NCBI RefSeq assembly: GCF_013297935.1
Contig: NZ_JAAFIX010000001.1
Coordinates: forward strand, 124,001 to 188,000
Direction: 5' to 3'
DNA length: 64,000 bases
From: Rhodoferax sp.
GTDB lineage: Bacteria; Pseudomonadota; Gammaproteobacteria; Burkholderiales; Burkholderiaceae_C
Shown: in pieces, positions 27,313 to 34,156 of the stretch
Layout: every line of letters starts with the position of its first letter
How positions within the stretch are numbered: the first letter of the stretch is position 1
The notes under the pieces: generated by a model
Seen by the model: the letters and a program-made list of their open reading frames with translations, nothing else
What the model was told of the DNA's origin: nothing
Database searches by the model: none
Program-made: the position numbers and the translations under genes

Positions 27313-27954
27313 CTACCCCTTGATCCTTTGCTGCACCAGCGCAGCCATGTGCGCAGCCGCATCGCCCGCTTGGCCCCCCAATCCTGCGGCTACGCCCCGC
27401 TGGTCCGCCGCCGGGCGATTCTGGCTCACCTTCCACTTGCCGACCCAGCGCTGCACCGGAATCTCGATACCGACGATGGCGCGCAGCATTTTGGAGATGT
27501 AGTCGGCGGGTGCGTCCGACACCTGCCAAGGGTGGGCCTGACCCGACTCATGGGTCTGGGTCAGCCGCGTCACGATATCCAGCACGCGTGCTTCATCGTC
27601 AAACACCTGCGGGACACCATGGGCATGCACCGTGGCGTAGTTCCAGGTCGGCACGGCCATGCCGTTGGCCTGTTTGCTGGGGTACCAGTTGGGCGACACA
27701 TAGGCCTGCGCACCCGTAAAGACCGCGACCGATGGCGCCCCTGCTGCCAGCGCCTGCCACACCGGATTGGCGCGGGCAACATGGCCGACCAGCGTGCCGT
27801 GTTCGCCGCGCTCCACGTCCAGCAACATGGGGATGTGGTTGACCAGCAATTCCCCCTCATGCTGCACGACCCAGGTGGCCAGCGGATGGGACCGCACCAG
27901 GGCGTGCAAGGTAGCGACGTCGGTCTCAGCAAAGTGGGAGGGCAGGTAGGTCAT
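27313..27954 (-). CDS. FMN-binding negative regulator PaiB-like
   Basis: 213 aa with the PaiB family signature: N-terminal YLPSHFAETD, then LLVNHIPMLLD, the FTGAQAYVSPNWYPSK segment and VPTWNYATVHAHG. The fold binds flavin in a split-barrel; B. subtilis PaiB represses sporulation and protease genes, while the function in proteobacteria is unclear. The ATG at 27954 is preferred over a TTG 9 bases upstream. It diverges from a MocR-type regulator across a short palindromic region. Confidence 0.87.
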   Translation of the reverse strand: MTYLPSHFAETDVATLHALVRSHPLATWVVQHEGELLVNHIPMLLDVERGEHGTLVGHVARANPVWQALAAGAPSVAVFTGAQAYVSPNWYPSKQANGMAVPTWNYATVHAHGVPQVFDDEARVLDIVTRLTQTHESGQAHPWQVSDAPADYISKMLRAIVGIEIPVQRWVGKWKVSQNRPAADQRGVAAGLGGQAGDAAAHMAALVQQRIKG

Positions 27955-27972
27955 GGTGAACAAGCGTGCTGG

Positions 27973-28025
27973 TAAATTGGCTCTTCAGTTTATAAACTTT
28001 CTTATATAAATAAAGAGCCAATTTA
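27973..28025. promoter_or_regulatory. Palindromic operator region between paiB-like and mocR genes
   Basis: A perfect 13-bp inverted repeat, TAAATTGGCTCTT at 27973-27985 and AAGAGCCAATTTA at 28013-28025, encloses a 12-base palindrome AGTTTATAAACT at 27987-27998 and a TATATAAATAAA stretch that may supply -10 elements. The symmetry and the divergent genes fit a MocR autoregulatory and target site. Confidence 0.65.
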
Positions 28026-28027
28026 AA

Positions 28028-29500
28028 GTGATTCAAAGAACCATTGCGCCCGACCAGATGCCGCCCCACAAGCCCCGCAGCGGGAGTGTGCGGCAGCAGG
28101 TCTATCTGGAGCTGCGCCGCGCCATGGAGCAAGGCACCTTCAAGCCGGGTACGCGCCTGCCCGCGTCACGCGATCAGGCCAAGACGCTGGGCGTCTCGCG
28201 TAACAGCGTGTTGTGGGCGCTGGAGCGCTTGCAGTCCGAAGGTTATGTCGTGGCGCGTGTGGGCGATGGCAGTTATGTGGCGGACAACCTGGGCGCATTG
28301 GCGTCTTCGGGCGCGGCAGCCCAGGGATTGCGTCCCCCCGTTACCGCAGGCCTGTCACAGCGTGGGCGCCTGGTTGCCGACACGGTGCTGCGTTGGAACC
28401 CTCCCTTGCAGCCCGCGCTACCCTTTCGCATTGGTGCACCCGAGATCGCCACGTTTCCCTTTGCGGTGTGGGACCGGTTAGCGCGCCAGGCCTCCAAGGA
28501 GCAGCGCATGGCACAGGCCCAGTACCTGGACCCTGCCGGTTCACCCGCGCTGCGCGACGCGGTTGCACAGTGGCTGTGGGCGTCGCGCGGCATACGCTGC
28601 GAAGCCACCCAAATCGTCATCTGCTCGGGCTCGCAACAAGCTATTGACTTGGTCGGCCGGCTGCTGTTGGATGTGGGCGATGAAGCCTGGGTAGAAGACC
28701 CGGGCTACCCCGGCATACGCGCCAGCCTGGTCGGTCACGGCGTGACGGTGCGCCCGGTGCCGGTGGACCGCGAAGGCGTGGTCGTGGAGCAAGCCGCATC
28801 CCTGTGGCCCGCCGCCCGGCTGGCGGTGGTGACACCCACCTCGCAATTCCCCACCAGCGTGCGCATGAGCCTGCCCCGCCGCCTGGCCTTGCTGGACTGG
28901 GCCAACGCGCAGCAGGCTTGGGTGGTGGAAGACGACTACGACGGGGAGTTCCAGTACGGCACACACCGCCTGCCCGCGCTATGCAGCTTGCCCCATGCGC
29001 AGCGCGTGCTGTATGTGGGCACCTTCTCCAAAACACTGCACCCCGGCTTGCGCCTGGGTTTCATCGTGCTGCCGCACGCACTGGCCGGCGCCTTCGCGAT
29101 GGCCCGTGCGCTGACCGACCGCCACGCGCCCGGCGACGCGCAAGACGTGCTGGCCCGCTTCATCACCGAGGGGCATTTGCTACGGCACCTGCGCCGCATG
29201 CGCGAGCTGTATCCGCAGCGCCAGAAAGTCTTGATCGAGGCCTTGGCAAAGGCCAGCCAAGGGCGCATGGTGTTGCAGCCCAGCGAACAAGGCTTGCACC
29301 TACTGCACGAACTACCGGGGGGCCAGGACGACCTCGCGTTGTCCGCACGTGCCGAGCAGGCAGGCTTGATGCTGGCGCCGCTGTCGCGTTACGCCATCGC
29401 GTCCCAACGCAGGGGATGGCTGTTGGGTTACGCGGGGTACGACGGGGTGGCGCTGCGCAAGGCTGCCGCCACGCTGGGTAAATTGCTACTAAATAGATAG
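28028..29500 (+). CDS. MocR-type transcriptional regulator (GntR + aminotransferase-like)
   Basis: 490 aa. GntR winged helix at residues ~18-85 (LRRAMEQGTFKPGTRLPASRD, LGVSRNSVLWALERL) and an aminotransferase-like domain with SQQAIDL, EDPGYPG and the PLP lysine region YVGTFSKTLHPGLRLGF. It starts with GTG at 28028; an ATG 30 bases later is possible. Only 73 bases separate it from the divergent paiB-like gene, which is the obvious target. The last codons (LLLNR) and the stop lie within a copy of the dispersed repeat. Confidence 0.88.
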   Translation: MIQRTIAPDQMPPHKPRSGSVRQQVYLELRRAMEQGTFKPGTRLPASRDQAKTLGVSRNSVLWALERLQSEGYVVARVGDGSYVADNLGALASSGAAAQGLRPPVTAGLSQRGRLVADTVLRWNPPLQPALPFRIGAPEIATFPFAVWDRLARQASKEQRMAQAQYLDPAGSPALRDAVAQWLWASRGIRCEATQIVICSGSQQAIDLVGRLLLDVGDEAWVEDPGYPGIRASLVGHGVTVRPVPVDREGVVVEQAASLWPAARLAVVTPTSQFPTSVRMSLPRRLALLDWANAQQAWVVEDDYDGEFQYGTHRLPALCSLPHAQRVLYVGTFSKTLHPGLRLGFIVLPHALAGAFAMARALTDRHAPGDAQDVLARFITEGHLLRHLRRMRELYPQRQKVLIEALAKASQGRMVLQPSEQGLHLLHELPGGQDDLALSARAEQAGLMLAPLSRYAIASQRRGWLLGYAGYDGVALRKAAATLGKLLLNR

Positions 29501-29540
29501 CTTCTTGCGCAATATCTGCTAGGGCTAGAAGCCTATTTGG
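29486..29540 (+). repeat. Dispersed gene-end repeat, copy 2
   Basis: GCTACTAAATAGATAGCTTCTTGCGCA...AGGGCTAGAAGCCTATTT. It contains the mocR stop codon. AAATAG and CTATTT arms pair. Confidence 0.8.
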
Positions 29541-29548
29541 CACCAAAA

Positions 29549-30979
29549 CTACCGCAACACATCCCGCTTGAACTTAGGCACTTCTTTCACCCACGCCTTG
29601 AGCGCGGTGGCCCTTTGCACCACGGCGCTTGCAATCTGCTGGACCAGCGCGCGCTCGGTCTCGGTGTAGACGGTGTCTTCGGCTTGCAGCGGGGCTTGCA
29701 CGAGGGCCGCACTGCACAGGCTATCCAGCTCACGGGCAAAAAAGGCTCGGGGTATGCCGCAGCGCTCGCACAGGTCGGCCAATGCAAACGACTTCACCCC
29801 GTCCAGCGCGAACACATCGCCAAACGCCATGGCCAGCTCGTGGTCAATAGCGTTCGCGGGGTACTGCATCACACTGACGAGGTCATACAGCTCCGCCACA
29901 TTCAAGCCCGCCCGACTCACATGAAAGGAGATGTTTTTGCCATGCGCATCGCTATTGCCAAGGAGTAGCGTGGTGGCGGCCCACAGCACCAGCCGCTGCA
30001 TGCCAAGGGCAGGAGTTTCCAGATGCGCTCTGGCCGCAAAAATCTTCTCAAAACTGGCGCCATCGCGGATGTGCGCTACGTCTGCCCCGCTCCCCAGGTT
30101 GCGCTCGTATTTAGCGGCTGGCGGCAAATCTGCCACCTGGCAGCCGTCAATGATGTGCAGCCGCTGCTGCGCGGCCAAGGCCAAGGTTTCCCCCGTAGGT
30201 TGGCCACTCGCGTCTACCACCTGCGCGTGCTGCACCTGGCCGGTGGGTGCGCGGTCAAAGCGCTTCACCACCAGCACGGGCGATGGAACTCGCACGATAG
30301 ACACTTCGGCCACATGCCGCTGCCCGTAGCGCTGCTGGCTGATGCGCCCTGCCAGCTGCATGCAAAAGTGCTCGTTGGCCACCATGCATGGCAGGCTTGC
30401 GCTCAGCGGCTCGGGCTTGAGGATGTGGGTCGACGGCACCGCCCCATCCGCCAACCACCAGCGCCCGTCGTGCCAATGGGCCAACAGCTTGTCTTGGTAA
30501 CCGGCAATTGACATGCGCACCTTGCCGTCCCACACGCTGAACGGCACCTGGGCACGAGCGGCAATGCGCTGCGCCAACTCGTCGGGCGATAACTCCCGCG
30601 CCACAGCGGGCAAGGCTGCGGGCCGCTGGCCTGCGGGCAAAAAGCTAAGCCCCCCGGTCGTCTCTTGGCCCAAGTAGCGAATCAGGCCGAAGATGTTGTT
30701 CTTTTGGATGCTGGTGTGCGTGGACGCCACGTCCAGCGCCCGCCCCTCGGGCAACAGGTTTTCTAGAAAGCGGCGTATGGAATGCGAATCCGCCGCCCGC
30801 CCCAAAGGCAAGTGCGGGGACAAGGCATAACCCACCACCGAAGACTGCCACCCGGCGGTGTACTGCAGCGCAAACCGGTCCGCCTGCGGGTCCAGGGCCA
30901 CACGGGCCACGGCTTCGTTGCCCGAAAAAATGTCCAAGGCGTAGTTCAGGTTGGGCAAGGCAAACAGGTCGTCGTTCAT
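29549..30979 (-). CDS. hipA: HipA-family toxin kinase
   Basis: 476 aa from ATG 30979, normal for HipA (about 440 aa). N-terminal HipA_N subdomain with LLPEGRALD; autophosphorylation/ATP loop MSIAGYQDKLLA; catalytic lysine region STHILKPE; LVVKRFDR; catalytic loop GNSDAHGKNISF and a DFG-like LYDLVS. HipA proteins phosphorylate aminoacyl-tRNA synthetases such as GltX and can induce dormancy. Its start overlaps the hipB stop by 4 bases, the usual antitoxin-first order. All visible catalytic motifs look intact. Confidence 0.88.
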   Translation of the reverse strand: MNDDLFALPNLNYALDIFSGNEAVARVALDPQADRFALQYTAGWQSSVVGYALSPHLPLGRAADSHSIRRFLENLLPEGRALDVASTHTSIQKNNIFGLIRYLGQETTGGLSFLPAGQRPAALPAVARELSPDELAQRIAARAQVPFSVWDGKVRMSIAGYQDKLLAHWHDGRWWLADGAVPSTHILKPEPLSASLPCMVANEHFCMQLAGRISQQRYGQRHVAEVSIVRVPSPVLVVKRFDRAPTGQVQHAQVVDASGQPTGETLALAAQQRLHIIDGCQVADLPPAAKYERNLGSGADVAHIRDGASFEKIFAARAHLETPALGMQRLVLWAATTLLLGNSDAHGKNISFHVSRAGLNVAELYDLVSVMQYPANAIDHELAMAFGDVFALDGVKSFALADLCERCGIPRAFFARELDSLCSAALVQAPLQAEDTVYTETERALVQQIASAVVQRATALKAWVKEVPKFKRDVLR

Positions 30980-31284
30980 GGCAAGGGCTCCGCAGGTGCA
31001 GCCAGCGCGGCAATCGACGCTTCGGTGGCATGGGCCAGACTGGCCGGCACAGCAAACAAATGCAAGCCCAGGCCTTGCAGCACCAGCAACAAGCGGTCCA
31101 CGGTAATGGCCTTGCCGTTTTCTAACCGAGAGAGCACGTCGGCCGACACGCCGCACAGCGCCGCCGCATCGTCAATGCGCAGCCCGTGCCGCACCCGCTG
31201 GTTACGCACATGGATGCCCAGCCCCGCCAGATCGAGAATGTGTGGAGTCGGGTCGGCAGCGAGCGCGTGGAGTTTGCGGGCCAT
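30976..31284 (-). CDS. hipB: HipB-like XRE-family antitoxin
   Basis: 102 aa with an HTH_XRE domain (IHVRNQRVRHGLRIDDAAALCGVSADVLSRLENGKA, given here as the span ~24-59). It should bind and neutralise HipA and repress the operon. ATGA overlap with hipA couples translation. Upstream AT-rich repeats are likely operators. Confidence 0.85.
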   Translation of the reverse strand: MARKLHALAADPTPHILDLAGLGIHVRNQRVRHGLRIDDAAALCGVSADVLSRLENGKAITVDRLLLVLQGLGLHLFAVPASLAHATEASIAALAAPAEPLP

Positions 31285-31299
31285 TGTTTCGCCTTACAG

Positions 31300-31343
31300 G
31301 AATAATTAACGAAATGGCGATGATAGAGAATTAATTACGGAAT
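31300..31343. promoter_or_regulatory. Possible HipB operators
   Basis: Two similar AT-rich elements, GGAATAATTAACGAAAT (31300) and AGAATTAATTACGGAAT (31327), spaced 27 bases start to start just upstream of hipB, followed by AATAATTATT at ~31349. Their position suits autoregulation; no other gene explains them. Confidence 0.4.
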
Positions 31344-31419
31344 ATCAAAATAATTATTCTCACACGACGAATGGATCGATTGTTTTGGATGGACGAAACA
31401 ATTTTTAACAGGCCTTCAC

Positions 31420-31556
31420 GCCCGAAGTGATGGAGTCCTGCCGCGCATCAGCGGTGATGTGGGTGACCTGCTCAAAGTCGCGGCCACCGACTGTGCGGGC
31501 GACAACCACGTGCACAAACGCCTGGTCAAGAACACCACGGCGCTACCATTGTGATA
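31420..31556 (+). pseudogene. Decayed 3' fragment of an Lrp/AsnC regulator gene
   Basis: The DNA aligns with the 3' part of the lrp-type gene at 27008-27190. In the best frame it reads RISGDVGDLLKVAA, then KRLVKN and directly TTALPL-stop, matching RMSGDVDYLLKVVA ... KRLIQN ... TTALPL of that gene. About 50 bases between KRL-N and TTALPL are deleted and a frameshift separates the PEVME start. No start codon or HTH half remains. Its stop is followed by repeat copy 3, exactly as the intact gene is followed by copy 1. Confidence 0.8.
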
Positions 31557-31602
31557 GCGTCTCGCGCATATTCCATAAGCGCCAGAGGCTGATTTGTCTC
31601 TT
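31550..31602 (+). repeat. Dispersed gene-end repeat, copy 3
   Basis: Follows the lrp fragment: TGATAGCGTCTCGCGCATATTCCATAAGCG... then CCAGAGGCTGATTT; a diverged copy. Confidence 0.65.
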
Positions 31603-31672
31603 AAACGGCTTGATTGCATCGGGTGGCGTCAAATCCCCGGTTGCAGAAACAAAGAGCGCGAATCACCCGCTT

Positions 31673-31875
31673 GGGGGATGTTTGGTACTTGGCAACGCAA
31701 TTACACTGAAACCCAACTGCTGCCGGGTTTGGCAGTTTTTTAAATCACGATTGACGGCAATGGAACATGCCGAAAATCCAGTGCCCATGGGGCGTTCAAT
31801 GGAGATCAGATGTCCAATTTATGGAGCAGTGATCAACTTATAGAGCAGGGTTTGCTCTGGACATTGCGTTAGACG
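31673..31875 (+). repeat. Left arm of ~200 bp inverted repeat (integron-like leader)
   Basis: The sequence from GGGGGATGTTTGG to GTTAGACG recurs in inverted form at 32861-33061 with small indels and scattered substitutions. It ends in GTTAGAC (31868-31874), a match to the integron core site GTTRRRY, 2 bases before the first small gene. It contains a hairpin AGAGCA/TGCTCT at 31842-31858 and a conserved 20-codon reading frame. Confidence 0.85.
31810..31872 (+). CDS. Putative 20-aa leader peptide in left inverted-repeat arm
   Basis: ATG at 31810 with GGAG five bases upstream; reads MSNLWSSDQLIEQ and ends LLWTLR, with the TAG stop inside the GTTAGAC core site. The mirrored copy at 32864-32926 differs in four residues with no indel and two silent changes, while the DNA further upstream has indels. 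This resembles the short leader frame in attI1 of class 1 integrons, which helps translate the first cassette. Translation is unproven. Confidence 0.45.
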   Translation: MSNLWSSDQLIEQGLLWTLR

Positions 31876-31876
31876 A

Positions 31877-32311
31877 ATGAAAAAAGACTCTCTAATTGCC
31901 CTTGCCTTCTGGGCGGCTGTAATTTTTCTAGTGTACGGAGTAACCCGTGGCGCCTTCGTCATGATCGGTTTCATCGCCGTGTTGGTGGCAATTGCGGACT
32001 ACTTCGGCACTAGAGACCAGCGTAAGCCGCCATCCACTTCCGAACGCACTCTCGCACACCTTTGGGTTTGGCTCAGGCGCGCAGTTTGTTGGCCCATAGG
32101 TGGCCTTTTAGTGTACCGAAGCGTCTACAGTCTGCTACCTTCAGAAGTCGCAGGCGATGCACCATCTTGGCTGGTGAGACTATTTGGCGTTTTGCTTGGA
32201 GTTCTCTTTATCTACATTGGTTTCGTTGGTCAGGGCAACGATCGATCTGCGCTTCGAGATGACATTAAGCTACACAAAGAGAACAAGCGCAGGTACAAAT
32301 TATGGTTCTAG
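31877..32311 (+). CDS. Small membrane protein of unknown function (cassette-like gene 1)
   Basis: 144 aa with about four hydrophobic helices (ALAFWAAVIFLVYGV, MIGFIAVLVAIADYF, VCWPIGGLLVYR, LFGVLLGVLFIYIGF) and charged ends. I recognise no family. It starts 2 bases after GTTAGACG and ends 7 bases before an attC-like site, with no ribosome binding site of its own, the layout of an integron gene cassette. AT content is higher than in neighbouring chromosomal genes, which supports transfer. Confidence 0.65.
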   Translation: MKKDSLIALAFWAAVIFLVYGVTRGAFVMIGFIAVLVAIADYFGTRDQRKPPSTSERTLAHLWVWLRRAVCWPIGGLLVYRSVYSLLPSEVAGDAPSWLVRLFGVLLGVLFIYIGFVGQGNDRSALRDDIKLHKENKRRYKLWF

Positions 32312-32318
32312 ATCAAGT

Positions 32319-32398
32319 GCCTAACATTTCGCTCGGCTAGGACACGCAGCAGCAGAAAACCGCTTCGCGGCGCTTGCTGCGCGATGGAAGGGTTAAAC
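32319..32398 (+). other. attC-like recombination site (59-base element) between two convergent genes
   Basis: 80 bases bounded by GCCTAAC (32319-32325, RYYYAAC) and GTTAAAC (32392-32398, GTTRRRY). The inside is a quasi-palindrome: CGCAGCAGCA pairs imperfectly with TTGCTGCGC and the tip reads CCGCTTCGCGG, as in many attC sites. The small genes on either side both end within 7 bases of it. Both boundary motifs match in either orientation, so direction is ambiguous. Confidence 0.75.
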
Positions 32399-32404
32399 GA
32401 CACC

Positions 32405-32851
32405 TTACTTCGCGACAAAGTGGAAGTGCAGATACGTTACATGCTGCAGGGCCGGGCCATTCGTGTAGAGGCGGTAGTTGAGCACACCCTCACGTTTGGC
32501 AAGTTCTCTCGCAAGCGCGAAACATCCCAGTACGTACGGCGAGTCTTCTGGTTGCAGTTCAAGAATGTTTCGAACGTCTCGCTTTGGAAAAAAGACAAGA
32601 TGCACCCGCCCTTCTGGCCTCGGGTGCTTGACCGCGACGCACTCGTTCGACTCACCGACGGAAGGAATAAGGTTCGACGTTTGCTGAATAACTGCCGACG
32701 CGAGCAACCCAACGAGGTCATTTGGCTTGTAGCAGCTACTTTCGCATGTAGATGCGGCAAGGAATGACCTCGGGATCGTTCTTGAGAAGAGCCAACCACC
32801 AAGAGCGATTCCGACAGCAAACGTGATGGCGATTGATATGGCGCGGCGCAT
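32405..32851 (-). CDS. Membrane-anchored HIT-like domain protein (cassette-like gene 2)
   Basis: 148 aa. Residues ~5-24 are a hydrophobic anchor or signal; residues ~80-148 resemble a histidine-triad domain (VHLVFFPKRDV, LARELAKREGV, YRLYTNG, VTYLHFHFVA). The triad H-x-H-x-H appears as Y140-L-H142-F-H144: the first His is Tyr, the presumed nucleophile position H142 is kept. The gene starts 10 bases after an inverted GTTAGAC core and ends 6 bases from the attC-like site. HIT hydrolases act on nucleotide conjugates; this one is unassigned. Confidence 0.6.
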   Translation of the reverse strand: MRRAISIAITFAVGIALGGWLFSRTIPRSFLAASTCESSCYKPNDLVGLLASAVIQQTSNLIPSVGESNECVAVKHPRPEGRVHLVFFPKRDVRNILELQPEDSPYVLGCFALARELAKREGVLNYRLYTNGPALQHVTYLHFHFVAK

Positions 32852-32860
32852 GGGTCGTGG

Positions 32861-33061
32861 CGTCTAACGTAATGCATAGAGCAAACCCTGCTCTATAAGT
32901 TGGTCACTGGTCCATAAACTGGACATCTGATCTCCCTTGAAAGCCCCATGGGCACTGGATTGTCGGCATGTTTCATTGCCTTCAATCGTGATTAAAAACT
33001 GCCAAACCCGGCAGCAGTTGGCTTTCAGTGTCATTGCGTTGCCCGCTGCCAAACATCCCCC
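32861..33061 (-). repeat. Right arm of ~200 bp inverted repeat (integron-like leader)
   Basis: Inverted partner of 31673-31875. Read on the minus strand it runs from GGGGGATGTTTGG to GTTAGACG (GTTAGAC at 32862-32868) and leads into the HIT-like gene. The two arms enclose 985 bases with two convergent genes and one attC-like site. No obvious target-site duplication flanks the arms. Confidence 0.85.
32864..32926 (-). CDS. Putative 20-aa leader peptide in right inverted-repeat arm
   Basis: Mirror copy of the 31810 frame: MSSLWTSDQLIEQ...LLYALR, with GGGAG upstream and the TAG stop in the GTTAGAC core. Same length, no indel relative to the left copy. Unproven as a translated peptide. Confidence 0.45.
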   Translation of the reverse strand: MSSLWTSDQLIEQGLLYALR

Positions 33062-33285
33062 AGCGTGCCAGGCAGATTCCCCGTTGAGCCTCACAAATGC
33101 CCCCCTCCGGTAGCACAAAGTGCTCCGCAATAGGTCTCCTCATTGTGATCGTGATTTTGGCGACCATTGCTCATGCGGCGGACAATCCAAGCGTCAGCAA
33201 TAGCGCCGCGCTGGGCAAATTGCTACCAAATAGATAGCTTCTTGCGCAATATCTACGAGGGCTAGAGGCTTATTTCTCTTAAAAC
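33062..33285. other. Non-coding scar with a short mocR 3'-end remnant
   Basis: No gene is supported here. At 33203-33232 the DNA (GCCGCGCTGGGCAAATTGC...) matches the last ~30 bases of the mocR gene at 28028-29500 (A-A-T-L-G-K-L-L-L-N-R) and, like it, runs straight into a copy of the dispersed repeat. The remainder is unrecognised. Confidence 0.5.
33220..33277 (+). repeat. Dispersed gene-end repeat, copy 4
   Basis: GCTACCAAATAGATAGCTTCTTGCGCAATATCT... then GAGGGCTAGAGGCTTATTT; nearly identical to copy 2. Confidence 0.8.
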
Positions 33286-34143
33286 TCAGGCCTCAACCGT
33301 CACCCGCCCCTGCGCGTAACGCCCATCCCCGCGCTGGAACACCTTGTCATCCAACAAAACATCCCCCGGCACGTAGCTAGGGCCGCTGTTCAGCCGCTCG
33401 TAGATCGGGTCAAAGTCAATGCGAGCAAGGGCCAGCAGGTCGTCCAAGCTGTCGAGCACAAAGTAGCACTCCTGAAAATCGTCGATGCGGTAGTGGGTGC
33501 GCATGACGCGCTCTAGGTCAAAACCGATGCGGTGGGGCGAAGCGCTTTGCACCGAGAACGCGCTCTCGGTAAAGCTGGACGCAATGCCTGCGCCATAGAT
33601 GCGCAGCGCCTCTTGCGCACCGCCCTCGCCCTGCACCTGCTCTTTCACCAGCCCAAACTCCACCGTGTACCAATACACGCGCGCCAACTCGGTGAGCTTG
33701 CCGATGCGCTGCGCGCGCAGCCCCGCCTCGCCATAGAGCTGGATGAAGTCCGCCATGACCGGGTGCATGAGCATGGGCACGTGGCCGAACACGTCGTGAA
33801 ACACATCGGGCTCTTGCAGGTAGTCCAGCTGGTTTGCACTGCGGATGAAGTTGCCGCTGGGGAAGCGGCGGTGGGCCAGGTGCTCAAAAAACACCTCGTC
33901 AGGCACGAGGCCCGGCACGGCCACCACCTGCCAGCCGGTGCGCGGCTGCAGCACTTCGTTGAGCGCCGCAAAGTTGGGGATTGCCTCCGCGCTCAGGGGC
34001 AGCGCTTGCATGCCCTCCACAAACTCGCGGCAAGCCAGGTGCGGCAGCAGCGCGGTCTGGCGCTCAAACAGCGTCTTCCACACCGCGTGGTCTTGGGCGC
34101 TGTAGTGCTCCCAGCGCTGGGGGATGGTGTGGTCGTGTGCCAT
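33286..34143 (-). CDS. phhA: Phenylalanine 4-monooxygenase
   Basis: 285 aa, the usual length of bacterial monomeric phenylalanine hydroxylases. Iron ligands are in FHDVFGHVPML (two His) and VEFGL (Glu); the pterin-binding region RFPSGNFIRSANQLDYLQEPD is present (span given in short form as PDVFHD). It converts phenylalanine to tyrosine with tetrahydrobiopterin and O2. The start at 34143 (MAHDHTIPQRWEHY) fits the family. It is the last gene of a run hpd-VOC-fahA-phhA on the minus strand, 13 bases after fahA. The pterin dehydratase phhB is not in the window. Confidence 0.93.
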   Translation of the reverse strand: MAHDHTIPQRWEHYSAQDHAVWKTLFERQTALLPHLACREFVEGMQALPLSAEAIPNFAALNEVLQPRTGWQVVAVPGLVPDEVFFEHLAHRRFPSGNFIRSANQLDYLQEPDVFHDVFGHVPMLMHPVMADFIQLYGEAGLRAQRIGKLTELARVYWYTVEFGLVKEQVQGEGGAQEALRIYGAGIASSFTESAFSVQSASPHRIGFDLERVMRTHYRIDDFQECYFVLDSLDDLLALARIDFDPIYERLNSGPSYVPGDVLLDDKVFQRGDGRYAQGRVTVEA

Positions 34144-34156
34144 GTCCGCCCTCGCC

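Noticed and set aside
31427-31843. 138-codon plus-strand frame through the lrp fragment and left arm
   Set aside because: It reads the lrp remnant in the wrong frame and crosses two unrelated repeats; a chance opening.
32384-32767. 127-codon plus-strand frame over the HIT-like gene
   Set aside because: It begins inside the attC-like site and has no family features, whereas the minus-strand frame has a HIT-like motif and a cassette-type start.
31673-33061. Insertion sequence with terminal inverted repeats
   Set aside because: The enclosed genes are not transposases, the repeats are far longer than typical IS ends, and no target duplication is evident; the integron core sites explain the boundaries better.
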